Below are positions 17,229-25,956 of a stretch of DNA of 64,000 nt, piece by piece. Below the pieces are notes generated by a model, which saw only the letters and a program-made list of their open reading frames with translations, ran no database searches and was not told the DNA's origin. The first letter of the stretch is position 1; each line of letters opens with the position of its first letter. Both the position numbers and the translations under genes were made by a program. Location of the stretch: contig NZ_PYGA01000013.1 of the NCBI RefSeq assembly GCF_003014485.1, positions 124,001 through 188,000 on the forward strand. The letters run 5' to 3'. The DNA comes from Murinocardiopsis flavida. Lineage in GTDB: Bacteria > Actinomycetota > Actinomycetes > Streptosporangiales > Streptosporangiaceae.

Positions 17229-19283
17229 ATGGCCACGCACGAGACCCACCCGCAGGTGGCCGCGCTGATCGAGCGCTCGCACCGGCTGGGCGCCGACCCG
17301 CGCACCACCAACTACGCGGGCGGCAACACCTCGGCGAAGGGCGCCGCGACCGACCCGGTGACCGGCGGGCCGGTCGACCTGATGTGGGTCAAGGGCTCCG
17401 GCGGGGACCTCGGGACGCTCACTGAGGACGGACTGGCGGTCCTGCGGCTCGACCGGCTGCGCGCGCTGCCCGACGCCTACCCCGGCGACGACCGCGAGGA
17501 CGAGATGGTCGCGGCGTTCGACTACTGCGCGCACGGCAAGGGCGGCGCGGCGCCGTCCATCGACACCGCCATGCACGCGCTGGTCGACGCGGCGCACGTG
17601 GACCACCTGCACCCCGATTCCGGGATCGCGCTGGCGTGCGCAGCGGACGGGGAGCGGCTGACGGCCGAGTGCTTCGGCGCCCGCGTCGTGTGGGTGCCGT
17701 GGCGCCGCCCGGGGTTCCGGCTCGGCCTCGACATCGCCGCCGTCAAGGACGCGCACCCCGACGCCATCGGGGTGATCCTCGGCGGGCACGGCATCACCGC
17801 GTGGGGCGCGACCTCGCAGGAGTGCGAGGCGAACGCCATGGAGATCATCCGCGGCGCCGAGCGGTTCATCGAGTCCGCCGCAGCGGGCGGCGGCCACCCC
17901 TTCGGCCCGGAGGTCGACGGCCACGCGCCGCTCCCGGAACGGCAGCGACACGACCGCGCCGCCGCGCTCCTGCCGGTGCTGCGCGGCCTGGCCTCGACGG
18001 ACACCCCGATGATCGGGCACTACACCGACACAGCGGAGGTCCTGGACTTCCTCGCGCGCGCCGAGCACCCGCGCCTCGCCGCGCTGGGCACCTCCTGCCC
18101 CGACCACTTCCTGCGCACCAAGGTCCGCCCCATGGTCCTGGACGCCGGCCCTCACACGCCCCTGGCGGAGGCGGTCGCGCGGCTGCGCGAACTGCACGCC
18201 GCCTACCGGGACGACTACCGCGCCTACTACGAGCGCCACGCCGGACCCGGGTCGCCGCCCATGCGCGGCGCCGACCCCGCGATCGTGCTGGTCCCCGGTG
18301 TCGGCATGTTCTCCTTCGGCAGGGACGCCCAGACGGCGCGGGTCGCGGGGGAGTTCTACGCCAACGCGGTCAACGTGATGCGCGGCGCGGAGACCGTCTC
18401 CGACTATGCCCCGATCGAGGAGGCGGAGAAGTTCCGGATCGAGTACTGGGCGCTGGAGGAGGCGAAGCTCGCCCGGATGCCCGCCCCGAAGCCGCTGGCG
18501 GCCCGGGTCGCGTTCGTCACCGGCGGCGGGTCGGGGATCGGGCGCGCCACCGCCCGCCGCCTCGCAGCGGAGGGCGCGTGCGTGGTGGTGGCCGACCGCG
18601 ACGCCGAGTCCGCCGCAGCGGTCGCGGCGGAGATCGGCACGGCCGACACGGCGGTGCCGGTGACCGTCGACGTCACCGACGAGGCGCAGATCGCGGCGGC
18701 GCTGCGGGCGGCGGTGCTCGCCTTCGGAGGGGTCGACCTGGTGGTCAACAACGCGGGGCTGTCGCTGTCGCGCCCGCTGCTGGAGACCAGCGCCGCCGAC
18801 TGGGACGTCCAGCACGGGGTCATGGCGCGCGGCTCCTTCCTGGTGGCGCGCGAGGCCGCCCGCGTCCTCATCGACCAGGGGATGGGCGGCGACATCGTCT
18901 ACATCTCCAGCAAGAACGGCGTGGTCGCCGGGCCCGACAACATCGCCTACGGTGCGGCAAAGGCCGACCAGGCCCACCAGGTCCGGCTCCTCGCAGCGGA
19001 GTTGGGCGGGCACGGGGTGCGGGTGAACGGGGTCAACCCCGACGGGGTGGTGCGCGGCTCCGGCATCTTCGCCGGCGGGTGGGGCGCCCGCCGCGCCGCC
19101 GTCTACGGGGTGGCGGAGGCCGACCTCGGCGCGTTCTACGCCCAGCGGACCCTGCTCAAACGGGAGGTCCTGCCGGAGCACGTCGCCGCCGCCGTGTTCG
19201 CCCTGACCAGCGGGAACCTTGGCCACACGACGGGCCTCCACATCCCGGTCGACGCGGGAGTCCCCGCGGCCTTCCTCCGCTAG
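17229..19283 (+). CDS. rhaD: Bifunctional rhamnulose-1-phosphate aldolase / short-chain dehydrogenase
   Basis: A 684-residue fusion. The N-terminal class II aldolase domain (about 1-400) has the zinc-binding HVDHLHPDSG and the phosphate-binding TNYAGGNTSAKG; the C-terminal short-chain dehydrogenase (about 420-684) has the NAD motif TGGGSGIGRATAR, NNAG, and the catalytic Ser...YGAAK set. It should split rhamnulose 1-phosphate to dihydroxyacetone phosphate and L-lactaldehyde and oxidise the latter to lactate, as in other actinomycete and Bacillus fusions. GAGAGGA precedes the ATG. The 110-bp spacer from rhaI is Pro-codon-rich filler. Confidence 0.93.
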   Translation: MATHETHPQVAALIERSHRLGADPRTTNYAGGNTSAKGAATDPVTGGPVDLMWVKGSGGDLGTLTEDGLAVLRLDRLRALPDAYPGDDREDEMVAAFDYCAHGKGGAAPSIDTAMHALVDAAHVDHLHPDSGIALACAADGERLTAECFGARVVWVPWRRPGFRLGLDIAAVKDAHPDAIGVILGGHGITAWGATSQECEANAMEIIRGAERFIESAAAGGGHPFGPEVDGHAPLPERQRHDRAAALLPVLRGLASTDTPMIGHYTDTAEVLDFLARAEHPRLAALGTSCPDHFLRTKVRPMVLDAGPHTPLAEAVARLRELHAAYRDDYRAYYERHAGPGSPPMRGADPAIVLVPGVGMFSFGRDAQTARVAGEFYANAVNVMRGAETVSDYAPIEEAEKFRIEYWALEEAKLARMPAPKPLAARVAFVTGGGSGIGRATARRLAAEGACVVVADRDAESAAAVAAEIGTADTAVPVTVDVTDEAQIAAALRAAVLAFGGVDLVVNNAGLSLSRPLLETSAADWDVQHGVMARGSFLVAREAARVLIDQGMGGDIVYISSKNGVVAGPDNIAYGAAKADQAHQVRLLAAELGGHGVRVNGVNPDGVVRGSGIFAGGWGARRAAVYGVAEADLGAFYAQRTLLKREVLPEHVAAAVFALTSGNLGHTTGLHIPVDAGVPAAFLR

Positions 19284-19690
19284 CCCCCCACCATGCCCAC
19301 GGCCACGGACCCCGGGAACGCCGCGCGCCGCCGCACTGCCGCAGCGCGCCGCCGCCCGTCGACGCCAAGGATCGCCACTGCGCGGAGCGGGCGCAGACGC
19401 CCGAGGGCGAGGGCGTCCTTGACCCCAGAGAACGTTGCCCAGGCTTCCCGGCAGCCTTGCCCAGGTTCGCTGTGGGGAAGGGCGCTCTCGGCACCTCCCC
19501 CCGGCGCCTCGGCACCTGCCCGCAGCGCCTCGGCTCCAGGGCAACGCCGAAATCCGCCCGGAACGTCAAAGGCAGCGGAGCAGCGTGCGGCACCACCATC
19601 GCTCAGGGCACCGAACCCTGGATCCCGGACACCGCAATGGTGGGTCCGGCGATGGACCGCGCCCTCTCGAAAACGACGAGGTGAGGACCC
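19284..19690. other. Non-coding gap with dispersed repeat copy B
   Basis: About 400 bp between the aldolase and kinase genes without a convincing gene. The part 19400-19490 is a diverged copy of the hairpin repeat, holding AGGCTTCCCGGCAGCCTTGC as in copy A. The end has TCGAAAACGACGAG, only loosely like the LacI-type sites, then the ribosome site of the kinase. Confidence 0.6.
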
Positions 19691-21151
19691 ATGACCACAC
19701 GGCCTGATGGCATCTTCGCGGCGGTCGATCTCGGCGCGTCCAGTGGACGCGTGGTCGTGGGGCGGGTCGGTCCGGGCACGCTCGATCCGACGGAGGTGCA
19801 CCGGTTCGCCAACGAGCCGGTGCGGCTGCCCAGCGGCCTCCACTGGGACGTCCTCGGCCTCTACCGGGAGGTCCTGCGCGGCCTGAGCGCCGCGGCGGCG
19901 CACGGGCCCGAGTCCGTCGGCATCGACTCCTGGGCGGTCGACTACGGGCTGCTGGACGCCGACGGCGCGCTGATCGGCGCCCCTTTCCACTACCGCGACA
20001 CCCGGACCGACACCGCGGCGCGCGCCGTCGTGGCGCAGATCGGCGCCACCGAGCTCTACGCGGCGAACGGCCTCCAGTACCTGCCGTTCAACACGATCTT
20101 CCAGCTGGCGGCCTCGCGCGGCACCAGCGCCGTGCGCGGCGCCCGCACCCTGCTGCTCATCCCCGACCTGCTCGGCTACTGGCTGACGGGGGAGCGGGGT
20201 GCCGAGATCACCAACGCCTCGACAACGGGCCTCCTGGACGTCGCGGGGCGCCGCTGGTCGGCGGAGCTGGCGGAGACGGTGCGGCTCCCTCGCGGGCTGC
20301 TGCCCGACCTGCGCGAACCGGGGGACACCGTCGGCCCGCTCCTCGCCGAGCCGCGGCGGGCCACCGGCCTGGACGGTGTCCCGGTGGTGGCGGTCGCCTC
20401 CCACGACACCGCCTCCGCTGTGCTGGGCGTCCCGGCCGAGACCGCGCACTTCGGCTATCTCTCGTGCGGGACGTGGTCCCTGGCGGGGGTGGAACTCGAC
20501 GCCCCCGTCCGCACCGAGGCTGCGCGCGCGGCGAACTTCACCAACGAGCTGGGCGCCGAGGGCACCACCCGGTTCCTGCGCAACATCATGGGCCTGTGGC
20601 TGGTGCAGGAGAGCCTGCGCACGTGGGGCGTTGAGGCCGGGGCCCTACCGGGGCTGCTGGCCGAGGCGGAGCGGGCCGAACCGTTCGCCGCCGTGATCGA
20701 TCCCGACGATCCGCGGTTCCTCCCGCCGGGCGACATGCCCGCACGCATCGCCGAGTTCCTGCGCGAAACCGGGCAGCGGCCCCCCGCCACCCGCGCGGCC
20801 CTGCTGCGCTGCGTCCTGGAGAGCCTCGCGCTCGCGCACCGGTCGGCCATCCGGAGCGCGGCGCGGCTGTCGGGGCACCGGGTCGACGTCGTCCACCTGG
20901 TGGGCGGCGGCGCGCGCAACACGCTGCTGTGCCAGATGACGGCCGACGCGCTGGGCCTGCCCGTCCTCGCGGGCCCGGTGGAGGCCACCGCGATCGGCAA
21001 CCTCCTGGTCCAGGCCCGCGCGGCGGGCCAGGTCGGCGACCGGTGGGCCGCCCGCGGCCTGGTCGCCGACGCCCACCGCCCCCGCCGGTTCGAGCCTGCG
21101 GGCGACGCGCGGGCGTGGGACGCGGCCGCGCGGCGGATCGCCGCCGGATGA
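19691..21151 (+). CDS. rhaB: Rhamnulokinase
   Basis: FGGY-family sugar kinase, 486 residues, phosphorylating L-rhamnulose. The N-terminal ATPase motif AAVDLGASSGRVVVG (near 9-23), GIDSWAVDYGLLD and the second-domain motifs VASHDTASAV and VHLVGGGARNTLLCQ are characteristic of RhaB. GACGAGGTGAGGACCC precedes the ATG. It lies 407 bp after the aldolase gene; with isomerase and aldolase it completes the path from rhamnose to dihydroxyacetone phosphate and lactate. No mutarotase gene is seen nearby. Confidence 0.92.
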   Translation: MTTRPDGIFAAVDLGASSGRVVVGRVGPGTLDPTEVHRFANEPVRLPSGLHWDVLGLYREVLRGLSAAAAHGPESVGIDSWAVDYGLLDADGALIGAPFHYRDTRTDTAARAVVAQIGATELYAANGLQYLPFNTIFQLAASRGTSAVRGARTLLLIPDLLGYWLTGERGAEITNASTTGLLDVAGRRWSAELAETVRLPRGLLPDLREPGDTVGPLLAEPRRATGLDGVPVVAVASHDTASAVLGVPAETAHFGYLSCGTWSLAGVELDAPVRTEAARAANFTNELGAEGTTRFLRNIMGLWLVQESLRTWGVEAGALPGLLAEAERAEPFAAVIDPDDPRFLPPGDMPARIAEFLRETGQRPPATRAALLRCVLESLALAHRSAIRSAARLSGHRVDVVHLVGGGARNTLLCQMTADALGLPVLAGPVEATAIGNLLVQARAAGQVGDRWAARGLVADAHRPRRFEPAGDARAWDAAARRIAAG

Positions 21152-21218
21152 CCCGCGGCACGTCCGGACGCCCCGGGGCGCGTCGGGACGCCCCGGGGGC
21201 GCCGGGTACCACCGTCCG

Positions 21219-21386
21219 CGCCGTTGACTTCAAGCGTGGGTTGTGGCCTCGGCCTCATGCCGGGGTGCAGGCCGAGAGCGTCCTTGCCCCCAGCGGACGT
21301 GGGCAAGGCTGCCGGAAAGCCTGGCTCCTTTCCCCTGGGGTCACGGACGCCCTCGCCCCGGACCCTCGCCTTGGGACACCCTCGCC
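21219..21386 (+). repeat. Dispersed repeat copy C, truncated element
   Basis: It starts with GCCGTTGACTTCAAG, like the terminal repeats of the elements at 50744 and 61194. 21271-21322 differs from 50841-50892 by about one base, and 21320-21386 from 51133-51199 by about two. No right-hand terminal repeat is seen; the copy runs out just before the stop codon of the next gene. Confidence 0.7.
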
Positions 21387-21422
21387 TCTGGACGATCGGA
21401 CACCGGTACCACCAGGCCCCCG

Positions 21423-22646
21423 CTATTGGACGACCTGGGGTTCATCGAAGTAGTGGACCTCCTCGCGCACGATGGACCCGTCGGCGACCGTGTACAGCGA
21501 CATCTTCGTCGTCGAGTGGCGCTTGCCCGTGGGCGTGTAGGTCTCATCGAAGGTGAAGCGGACGGCGAACCGCTCCGCTGCGAGGTACGGGCCGTCGACG
21601 TCGACGCTGTGGATGTCGTAGTCGCCGGTGAGCCGCTCGGCGTTCGCCATGATGTCCTCGATGCCGCGCACCTCCACGTGCTCCCCGCCCGTCTCCAACG
21701 GGGCGACGCGCACCATCTCGGGTGACATGACGCGCATGGCCCGTTCGAGGTCGAGCGCCCGGAACGCGGCGACGTACGTCTCGGCGACCTCCGCGGTGCT
21801 CGGCCGGAACGCGGCGGCGTGGTCGGCGGCCCAGTCGGCGAAGGAGCGCGCGGCGGTCCCGGTCACCTCGTGCACGGTGTCGGTGACGGGCTCCGGGTCG
21901 GTCACCAGGGACGCCCAGTAGTCGAGGGCGCCGTCCACGATGGCGCCGTCGCCCCAATCGGGGAGCATCTGCTCGCGGGCGACCTCGCGGGGCAGCTCCT
22001 CCAGGCGCGCGTCCCTGCCGACGACCTCGCCGATGGTGCGGACCTGCTCGGTCTGGGTCAGCGCCGCGGGGCCGGTGAGGAGGTACTTCGCGCCGGTGTG
22101 CCCGTCCTCGGTCAGCGCGCGCACCGCGACGGCAGCGATGTCGCGCTCGTGGATCATGGAGCGGGCCGCTTCGGCGTAGGGTTCGCGCACCGGGCGGTCC
22201 GCGCGGATGTCCGCGGCCCAGCCCAGCGCGTTGGCGGCGAACCCGACGGGACGCAGGAAGGTCCACTCCAGCCCGGTGGCCTCGATCGCCAACTCGACCG
22301 CGCCGAAGGAGTTGTGCGCGCCCCCGTCGTCCTGCGCGCCGTGCGCGGAGAGGTAGACGACGCGGCGGGCGTGCGCGGCGACCGCCGCGACGACCGGGGC
22401 GACGGTGTCGGCCGAGTAGAACGGCCAGACGAGGAACACCGAGTGGACGCCGTCCAGTGCGGCGGCGAGCCCCTCAGGCTCGGTCAGGTCGCCTCGGACG
22501 ACGTCGACCCCGTCGGGGAGGGCGGCGGCATCCGGGTCCCGGGCGAGCGCCCGGACGGGTGTGCCCTCGCTGTGCAGTTGCGCGACGACGTGCCGGCCGA
22601 CGTTGCCGGTCGCGCCGATGACAAGGATCGTGTTCTGCTCGCCCAT
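21423..22646 (-). CDS. NmrA-like NAD(P)-binding protein fused to a SnoaL-like domain
   Basis: About 407 residues. The N-terminal part (about 1-285) is an NmrA/TMR-type atypical short-chain reductase with the nucleotide motif VIGATGNVGRHV and VVYLSAHGA; the C-terminal part (about 300-407) looks like a SnoaL/NTF2 fold (YVAAFRALDLERAMRVMSPE, VRGIEDIMANAERL). It may act as a redox sensor or a small-molecule reductase; no substrate can be read. The start is uncertain: ATGs at 22658 and 22646 are close, and neither has a strong ribosome site. Inverted half-sites TGACCT/AGGTCA (22733-22756) lie upstream, shared with the adjoining regulator gene end. Confidence 0.8.
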   Translation of the reverse strand: MGEQNTILVIGATGNVGRHVVAQLHSEGTPVRALARDPDAAALPDGVDVVRGDLTEPEGLAAALDGVHSVFLVWPFYSADTVAPVVAAVAAHARRVVYLSAHGAQDDGGAHNSFGAVELAIEATGLEWTFLRPVGFAANALGWAADIRADRPVREPYAEAARSMIHERDIAAVAVRALTEDGHTGAKYLLTGPAALTQTEQVRTIGEVVGRDARLEELPREVAREQMLPDWGDGAIVDGALDYWASLVTDPEPVTDTVHEVTGTAARSFADWAADHAAAFRPSTAEVAETYVAAFRALDLERAMRVMSPEMVRVAPLETGGEHVEVRGIEDIMANAERLTGDYDIHSVDVDGPYLAAERFAVRFTFDETYTPTGKRHSTTKMSLYTVADGSIVREEVHYFDEPQVVQ

Positions 22647-22732
22647 TGGTCTGTCCATCCATTGGATCCGACGGTCGCACCGGGGTTTCGCCCGGTGGCG
22701 AGGGCCCTGTCGGGGCCCATGCGCACATCCTC

Positions 22733-22756
22733 TGACCTGAACAAGACTTGAGGTCA
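22733..22756. promoter_or_regulatory. TGACCT-n12-AGGTCA inverted repeat before the NmrA-like gene
   Basis: Two perfect inverted half-sites separated by 12 bp lie about 87 bp upstream of the NmrA-like start and touch the stop codon of the regulator gene. The same half-sites, 3 bp apart, form the palindrome in front of the regulator itself (23754-23770). Confidence 0.4.
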
Positions 22757-23719
22757 ACCCGGTGTGGCCGGAGTCGCGGGGGGCGGTGTCACGGGGGGCG
22801 GTGTCACGGGGGTCGGAGTCACAGGGGCCGGAGTCGCAGCCGACGACTCCCCGGCGTCGTCGCCCGCCGCTCCGGCCAACCCGCGAAGCGCCTGGGCCGT
22901 GAAGTCGTCCAGCGGGTAGAACAGCTCGATCGCCAGCTCGGACAGCGTCACATCGGCGGGGGCGCCGAACGTGGCCATGGTGCTGAACATCGACAGCTCG
23001 CCCATGGGTGTGCGGACCCGCAGCGGGACCTGCACCGGGCTCGGCCGCGCGGCCGGGGCACCGGTGTCAGGGGGTCCGGCGCCAGGGGATGCGGCGTCCG
23101 AGGGTGCGGTGTCGGGGACATCGGGGACATCGGGCATGGGGTACCGCCGGACCTCCTCGTACAGCGCCAGCAGTTCGGCGTCCCCGGTGGCGTTGACCTG
23201 GCGGTGCAGCCGTTCGAGGAAGAGGGCACGGACCTCGCCGAGGTTCGCCAGCCGTGACGACAGCCCCTCGGGGTGCAGCGTCAGCCGGAACACGTTCGGC
23301 CGCGGCTCCAGGAGGTGCGGCGGTATGCCGTCCATGAGAACGGACATGGCGCGGTTGCCGGTCAGCACGTTCCAGCAGCGGTCGACCACGACGGCGGGGT
23401 ACGGCTCGTGCGTGGTCAGCATCATGTCGAGCGCGGAGCGGACCGACGCCATGTACGCGTCGTCAATGCTGCTCTCCGGGTACTCCGGGCCGAAGCCCGC
23501 CGCCAGCAACAGGGTGTTGCGCTCGCGCAGGGGGACGTCCAGCACAGCGGACAGGCGCAGCACCATCGCCCTGCTCGGCCGTGCGCGGCCGGTCTCCACA
23601 CAGGACAGGTGCCGCGCGGAGCTCTCCGCCAGCAGGGCGAGATCGAGCTGGCTGAGCCTGCGGCGCTGCCGCCACTCCCGCAGCAGGACACCCACCCGGG
23701 ACGGCTGTTCTGCATCCAT
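22754..23719 (-). CDS. Helix-turn-helix regulator with MmyB-like ligand domain
   Basis: About 321 residues. An XRE-type helix-turn-helix (LLREWRQRRRLSQLDLALLAESSARHLSCVETGRARPS, seen at roughly 9-46) is followed by the MmyB/MLTR ligand-binding domain (YPAVVVDRCWNVLTGNRAM, PNVFRLTLHPEGL). An unusual Pro/Asp/Ala-rich insertion lies near 210-235 and the C-terminus is a Thr-Pro repeat tail. The start ATG at 23719 lacks a clear ribosome site; upstream in-frame ATGs exist to 23770. It is divergent from a membrane protein gene, with a palindrome between them, and precedes the NmrA-like gene, which it may control. Confidence 0.82.
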   Translation of the reverse strand: MDAEQPSRVGVLLREWRQRRRLSQLDLALLAESSARHLSCVETGRARPSRAMVLRLSAVLDVPLRERNTLLLAAGFGPEYPESSIDDAYMASVRSALDMMLTTHEPYPAVVVDRCWNVLTGNRAMSVLMDGIPPHLLEPRPNVFRLTLHPEGLSSRLANLGEVRALFLERLHRQVNATGDAELLALYEEVRRYPMPDVPDVPDTAPSDAASPGAGPPDTGAPAARPSPVQVPLRVRTPMGELSMFSTMATFGAPADVTLSELAIELFYPLDDFTAQALRGLAGAAGDDAGESSAATPAPVTPTPVTPPPVTPPPATPATPG

Positions 23720-23753
23720 ACCCGGAGGATATGCCCGGCCGATCATCGCCTCC

Positions 23754-23770
23754 ATGACCTCACAGGTCAT
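23754..23770. promoter_or_regulatory. Palindromic operator candidate between divergent genes
   Basis: ATGACCT-CAC-AGGTCAT is a perfect 7-bp inverted repeat with a 3-bp spacer, between the regulator (start 23719) and the membrane protein gene (start 23852). The position suits autoregulation and control of the divergent gene. Confidence 0.5.
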
Positions 23771-23851
23771 TGAGTGTGTGACCCCAACGCTGTCAGCGTG
23801 TCTCGCGACAAGGGGGTCCGCCCGGATCCCCTACGGAGCGAGGAGGCCCAC

Positions 23852-24280
23852 ATGACGACCACGACCATCCGGCGCCCTGCGGTCGGCGGCACCGGATCGG
23901 AGCTGCTGCGCACCATCCTGCGGGTCGACGGCTGGAGCACCGGCGTGTTCGGCGCCGTCATGCTCGCCGGCGCCGTGTCGCTGAGCGGACCGCTCGGCCT
24001 GCCGACGTCCTGGTCGATCCCCTTCGGGGTCGCCATGCTGGGCGGGGCCGCCGCGCTCGCCCTCATCGCGGGCTACCCGCGGATCCCGGTGCGCCTCGCC
24101 GCGACCGTCGTCGCGGGGAACGCGCTGTCCGGCGCGGCGCTGCTCGTCATCACGTTCACGGGGATCGTGCCGCTCACCGGCCTGGGGATCGCGTTCATGG
24201 TGGTCGGGGCGCTGGTGGTCGCGGTGTTCGCGGGGTTCGAGTACTTCGGGCTCCGGCGCGCGCAGGGCGCCGGGCGCTGA
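23852..24280 (+). CDS. Small four-helix membrane protein, unknown function
   Basis: A 142-residue protein with a short charged start (MTTTTIRRPAVGG) and four hydrophobic segments at about 30-50, 55-75, 80-104 and 108-132. GCGAGGAGGCCCAC precedes the ATG; the frame is open further upstream but without a ribosome site. I recognise no family beyond a generic integral membrane protein. It is divergent from the MmyB-like regulator with a palindromic site between, so it is probably a target of that regulator; its function may be transport or membrane stress, which the sequence does not settle. Confidence 0.7.
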   Translation: MTTTTIRRPAVGGTGSELLRTILRVDGWSTGVFGAVMLAGAVSLSGPLGLPTSWSIPFGVAMLGGAAALALIAGYPRIPVRLAATVVAGNALSGAALLVITFTGIVPLTGLGIAFMVVGALVVAVFAGFEYFGLRRAQGAGR

Positions 24281-24528
24281 CCCGTCCGGCGGGGTCGGCC
24301 CCGAACAGCGGGTGCCGACCAGCGGCGGCACCGCCGCGCCCACGGCGGTGCCGGACGGCGACGGGCCCGCATCGGAATAGGAACAAGAATCCCGCGTAGT
24401 CATCCCCGGCCAGGACCGCCCGATTTCCCGGACACGACGCATTCGGCCGGTTAGCTTCGACTGTGGAAGACCCCTTATCCACGAAGGCCCTTTCCACGAA
24501 GACCCTCTACCCACGCTGGAGGCCGCCG

Positions 24529-24624
24529 GTGGGCAAGCACGAGGATTCGAGCAACCAGGACGGCCACAAGCCTGAGAAGCCCATCCCGCCGCCGCCCCCA
24601 CCGGAGCCGAAGAAGGGCGCGTAG
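24529..24624 (+). CDS. Short peptide gene, candidate RiPP precursor
   Basis: A 31-codon gene: GTG start with TGGAGG 6 bp ahead, ending in TAG whose last base is the first base of the next gene's GTG. The peptide begins MGKHEDSSNQDGHKPEK, then has a run of six prolines and ends PEPKKGA. It is highly charged, without a signal peptide, and holds an Asp-Gly pair (D11-G12), the dipeptide most prone to aspartimide formation, plus D6. It is coupled to a homologue of protein-L-isoaspartate methyltransferase. In imiditides and related RiPPs such a homologue methylates an Asp of a short precursor, which then closes to aspartimide. I infer a similar pair; the proline run could be a recognition tail. Confidence 0.6.
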   Translation: MGKHEDSSNQDGHKPEKPIPPPPPPEPKKGA

Positions 24625-25802
24625 TGGCAGGTTCGAGGCCCGGCGTCCCCGGCGTCCTCGGCGCCTCCGACTCCGCCAATGTCCCCGGCGCCGCGCCGCC
24701 GGAATGGCGGCCGGTCTTCGCTCGGGTACCGCGCGCGTCCTTCATCCCCGCGGTGATCTGGGACGACGACCGCCGCGTCGTCCGCCGCGACCGGGAACCC
24801 GACCGGTGGGCCGCACTCGTCCGCCGCGACGCCCCGGTCATCACCCAGCTCGACGACGGCGACGCCTCCGGCCGCGGGTACGTCTCCTCGTCCGCGTCCA
24901 TGCCCACCGTCGTCGCGATGATGCTGGCCGAACTCGACGTCGCCGACGGCATGCGCGTGCTGGAGATCGGCACGGGCACCGGGTGGAACACGGCGCTGCT
25001 CGCCGCCCGCCTCGGCAGCGAGAACGTCACCTCGGTGGAGATCGACCCCGCCCTGGCCGCGGCCGCCCGCCGGTCGTTGGCCGATGCGGGCTTCCGACCC
25101 ACCGTGGCGACGGCCGACGGGATGGCCGGGTGGCCCGAGAACGCCCCTTACGACCGGGTCATCGCCACCGCTGCCGTGCAGCGTGTGCCGTACGCCTGGG
25201 TGGCGCAGACCCGGCCGGGCGGGCTGGTCCTCACACCGTGGGGCACCGCGTTCCACAACGGAACGCTCCTGCGCCTCCGCGTGCACGGCGACGGCACCGG
25301 CAGCGGACGGTTCGGGGCCGACGTCGGGTTCATGTGGACCCGGTCGGAGCGCACCCCGCACGGCTCGGTCGAGGAGCGGGTCCTCCCCGAGCACGACTCC
25401 GACGCGTCAACGACCGAACTCCACCCCTACGAGCCCGTCGGCGACTTCGACGCGAGCTTCGCCATCGGCCTGCGCGTCCCCGCGATGCTGTCGACCGTGG
25501 TGCACGACGGACCCGCCGCCGACAACCGGTTCACCGTCTACCTGATGGATCCCGCCACCGGATCCTGGGCGTCGTGGCGTGTCACCCCGGAGACCCACGG
25601 CTCCTACCAGGTGCGCCAGCACGGCCGCCGCCGGCTCTTCGCCGAACTCGCCGCCGCATGGCGCTGGTGGGAGGGGGCCGGGCGCCCCGGCGTCGACCGG
25701 TTCGGGCTCACCGTCACCCGGGACGGCCAGTACACCTGGCTCGACCACCCGGAAACCCCCATCGGCCCGCCAACGGACGAGCGGCCGCACCCACCCCGCT
25801 GA
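24624..25802 (+). CDS. Protein-L-isoaspartate methyltransferase homologue
   Basis: A 392-residue protein. The PIMT fold is clear: SSSASMPTVVAMM (88-100), the SAM site MRVLEIGTGTGWN (110-122), VEIDPALAAAARR, and PYDRVIATAAVQRVPYAW. The C-terminal 170 residues are an extra domain not found in housekeeping PIMT (about 210-230 residues), as in RiPP-associated homologues. The GTG start shares a base with the stop of the peptide gene, so translation is coupled. It may form aspartimide or isoaspartate in the peptide encoded upstream rather than repair aged proteins. The family is firm; the biosynthetic role is inferred from the neighbour. Confidence 0.85.
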   Translation: MAGSRPGVPGVLGASDSANVPGAAPPEWRPVFARVPRASFIPAVIWDDDRRVVRRDREPDRWAALVRRDAPVITQLDDGDASGRGYVSSSASMPTVVAMMLAELDVADGMRVLEIGTGTGWNTALLAARLGSENVTSVEIDPALAAAARRSLADAGFRPTVATADGMAGWPENAPYDRVIATAAVQRVPYAWVAQTRPGGLVLTPWGTAFHNGTLLRLRVHGDGTGSGRFGADVGFMWTRSERTPHGSVEERVLPEHDSDASTTELHPYEPVGDFDASFAIGLRVPAMLSTVVHDGPAADNRFTVYLMDPATGSWASWRVTPETHGSYQVRQHGRRRLFAELAAAWRWWEGAGRPGVDRFGLTVTRDGQYTWLDHPETPIGPPTDERPHPPR

Positions 25803-25956
25803 CCTTTCCGCTGCGCCCACGTCAGCGGCCGGGTTATGGTCCGAGATCGGACGCGGCGCCGTGCGGGCGCGGGGGCTGCTGCCGTGCCCCCGCCAGCAGC
25901 CTTCGCCTGGTGCACCGGTGCCCAATGGTGAGTCATGGTGAGTCGCAGGAGGCCGA

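Noticed and set aside
15675-19544. Very long open frame (1289 codons) on the minus strand through the rhamnose enzymes
   Set aside because: It is antisense to rhaI and rhaD, is made of Val/Arg/Gly/Asp-rich sequence without any domain, and follows from GC-rich third positions of the real genes.
19664-19679. LacI-type operator before rhaB
   Set aside because: TCGAAAACGACGAG shares only AAAACG with the other sites and is not palindromic.
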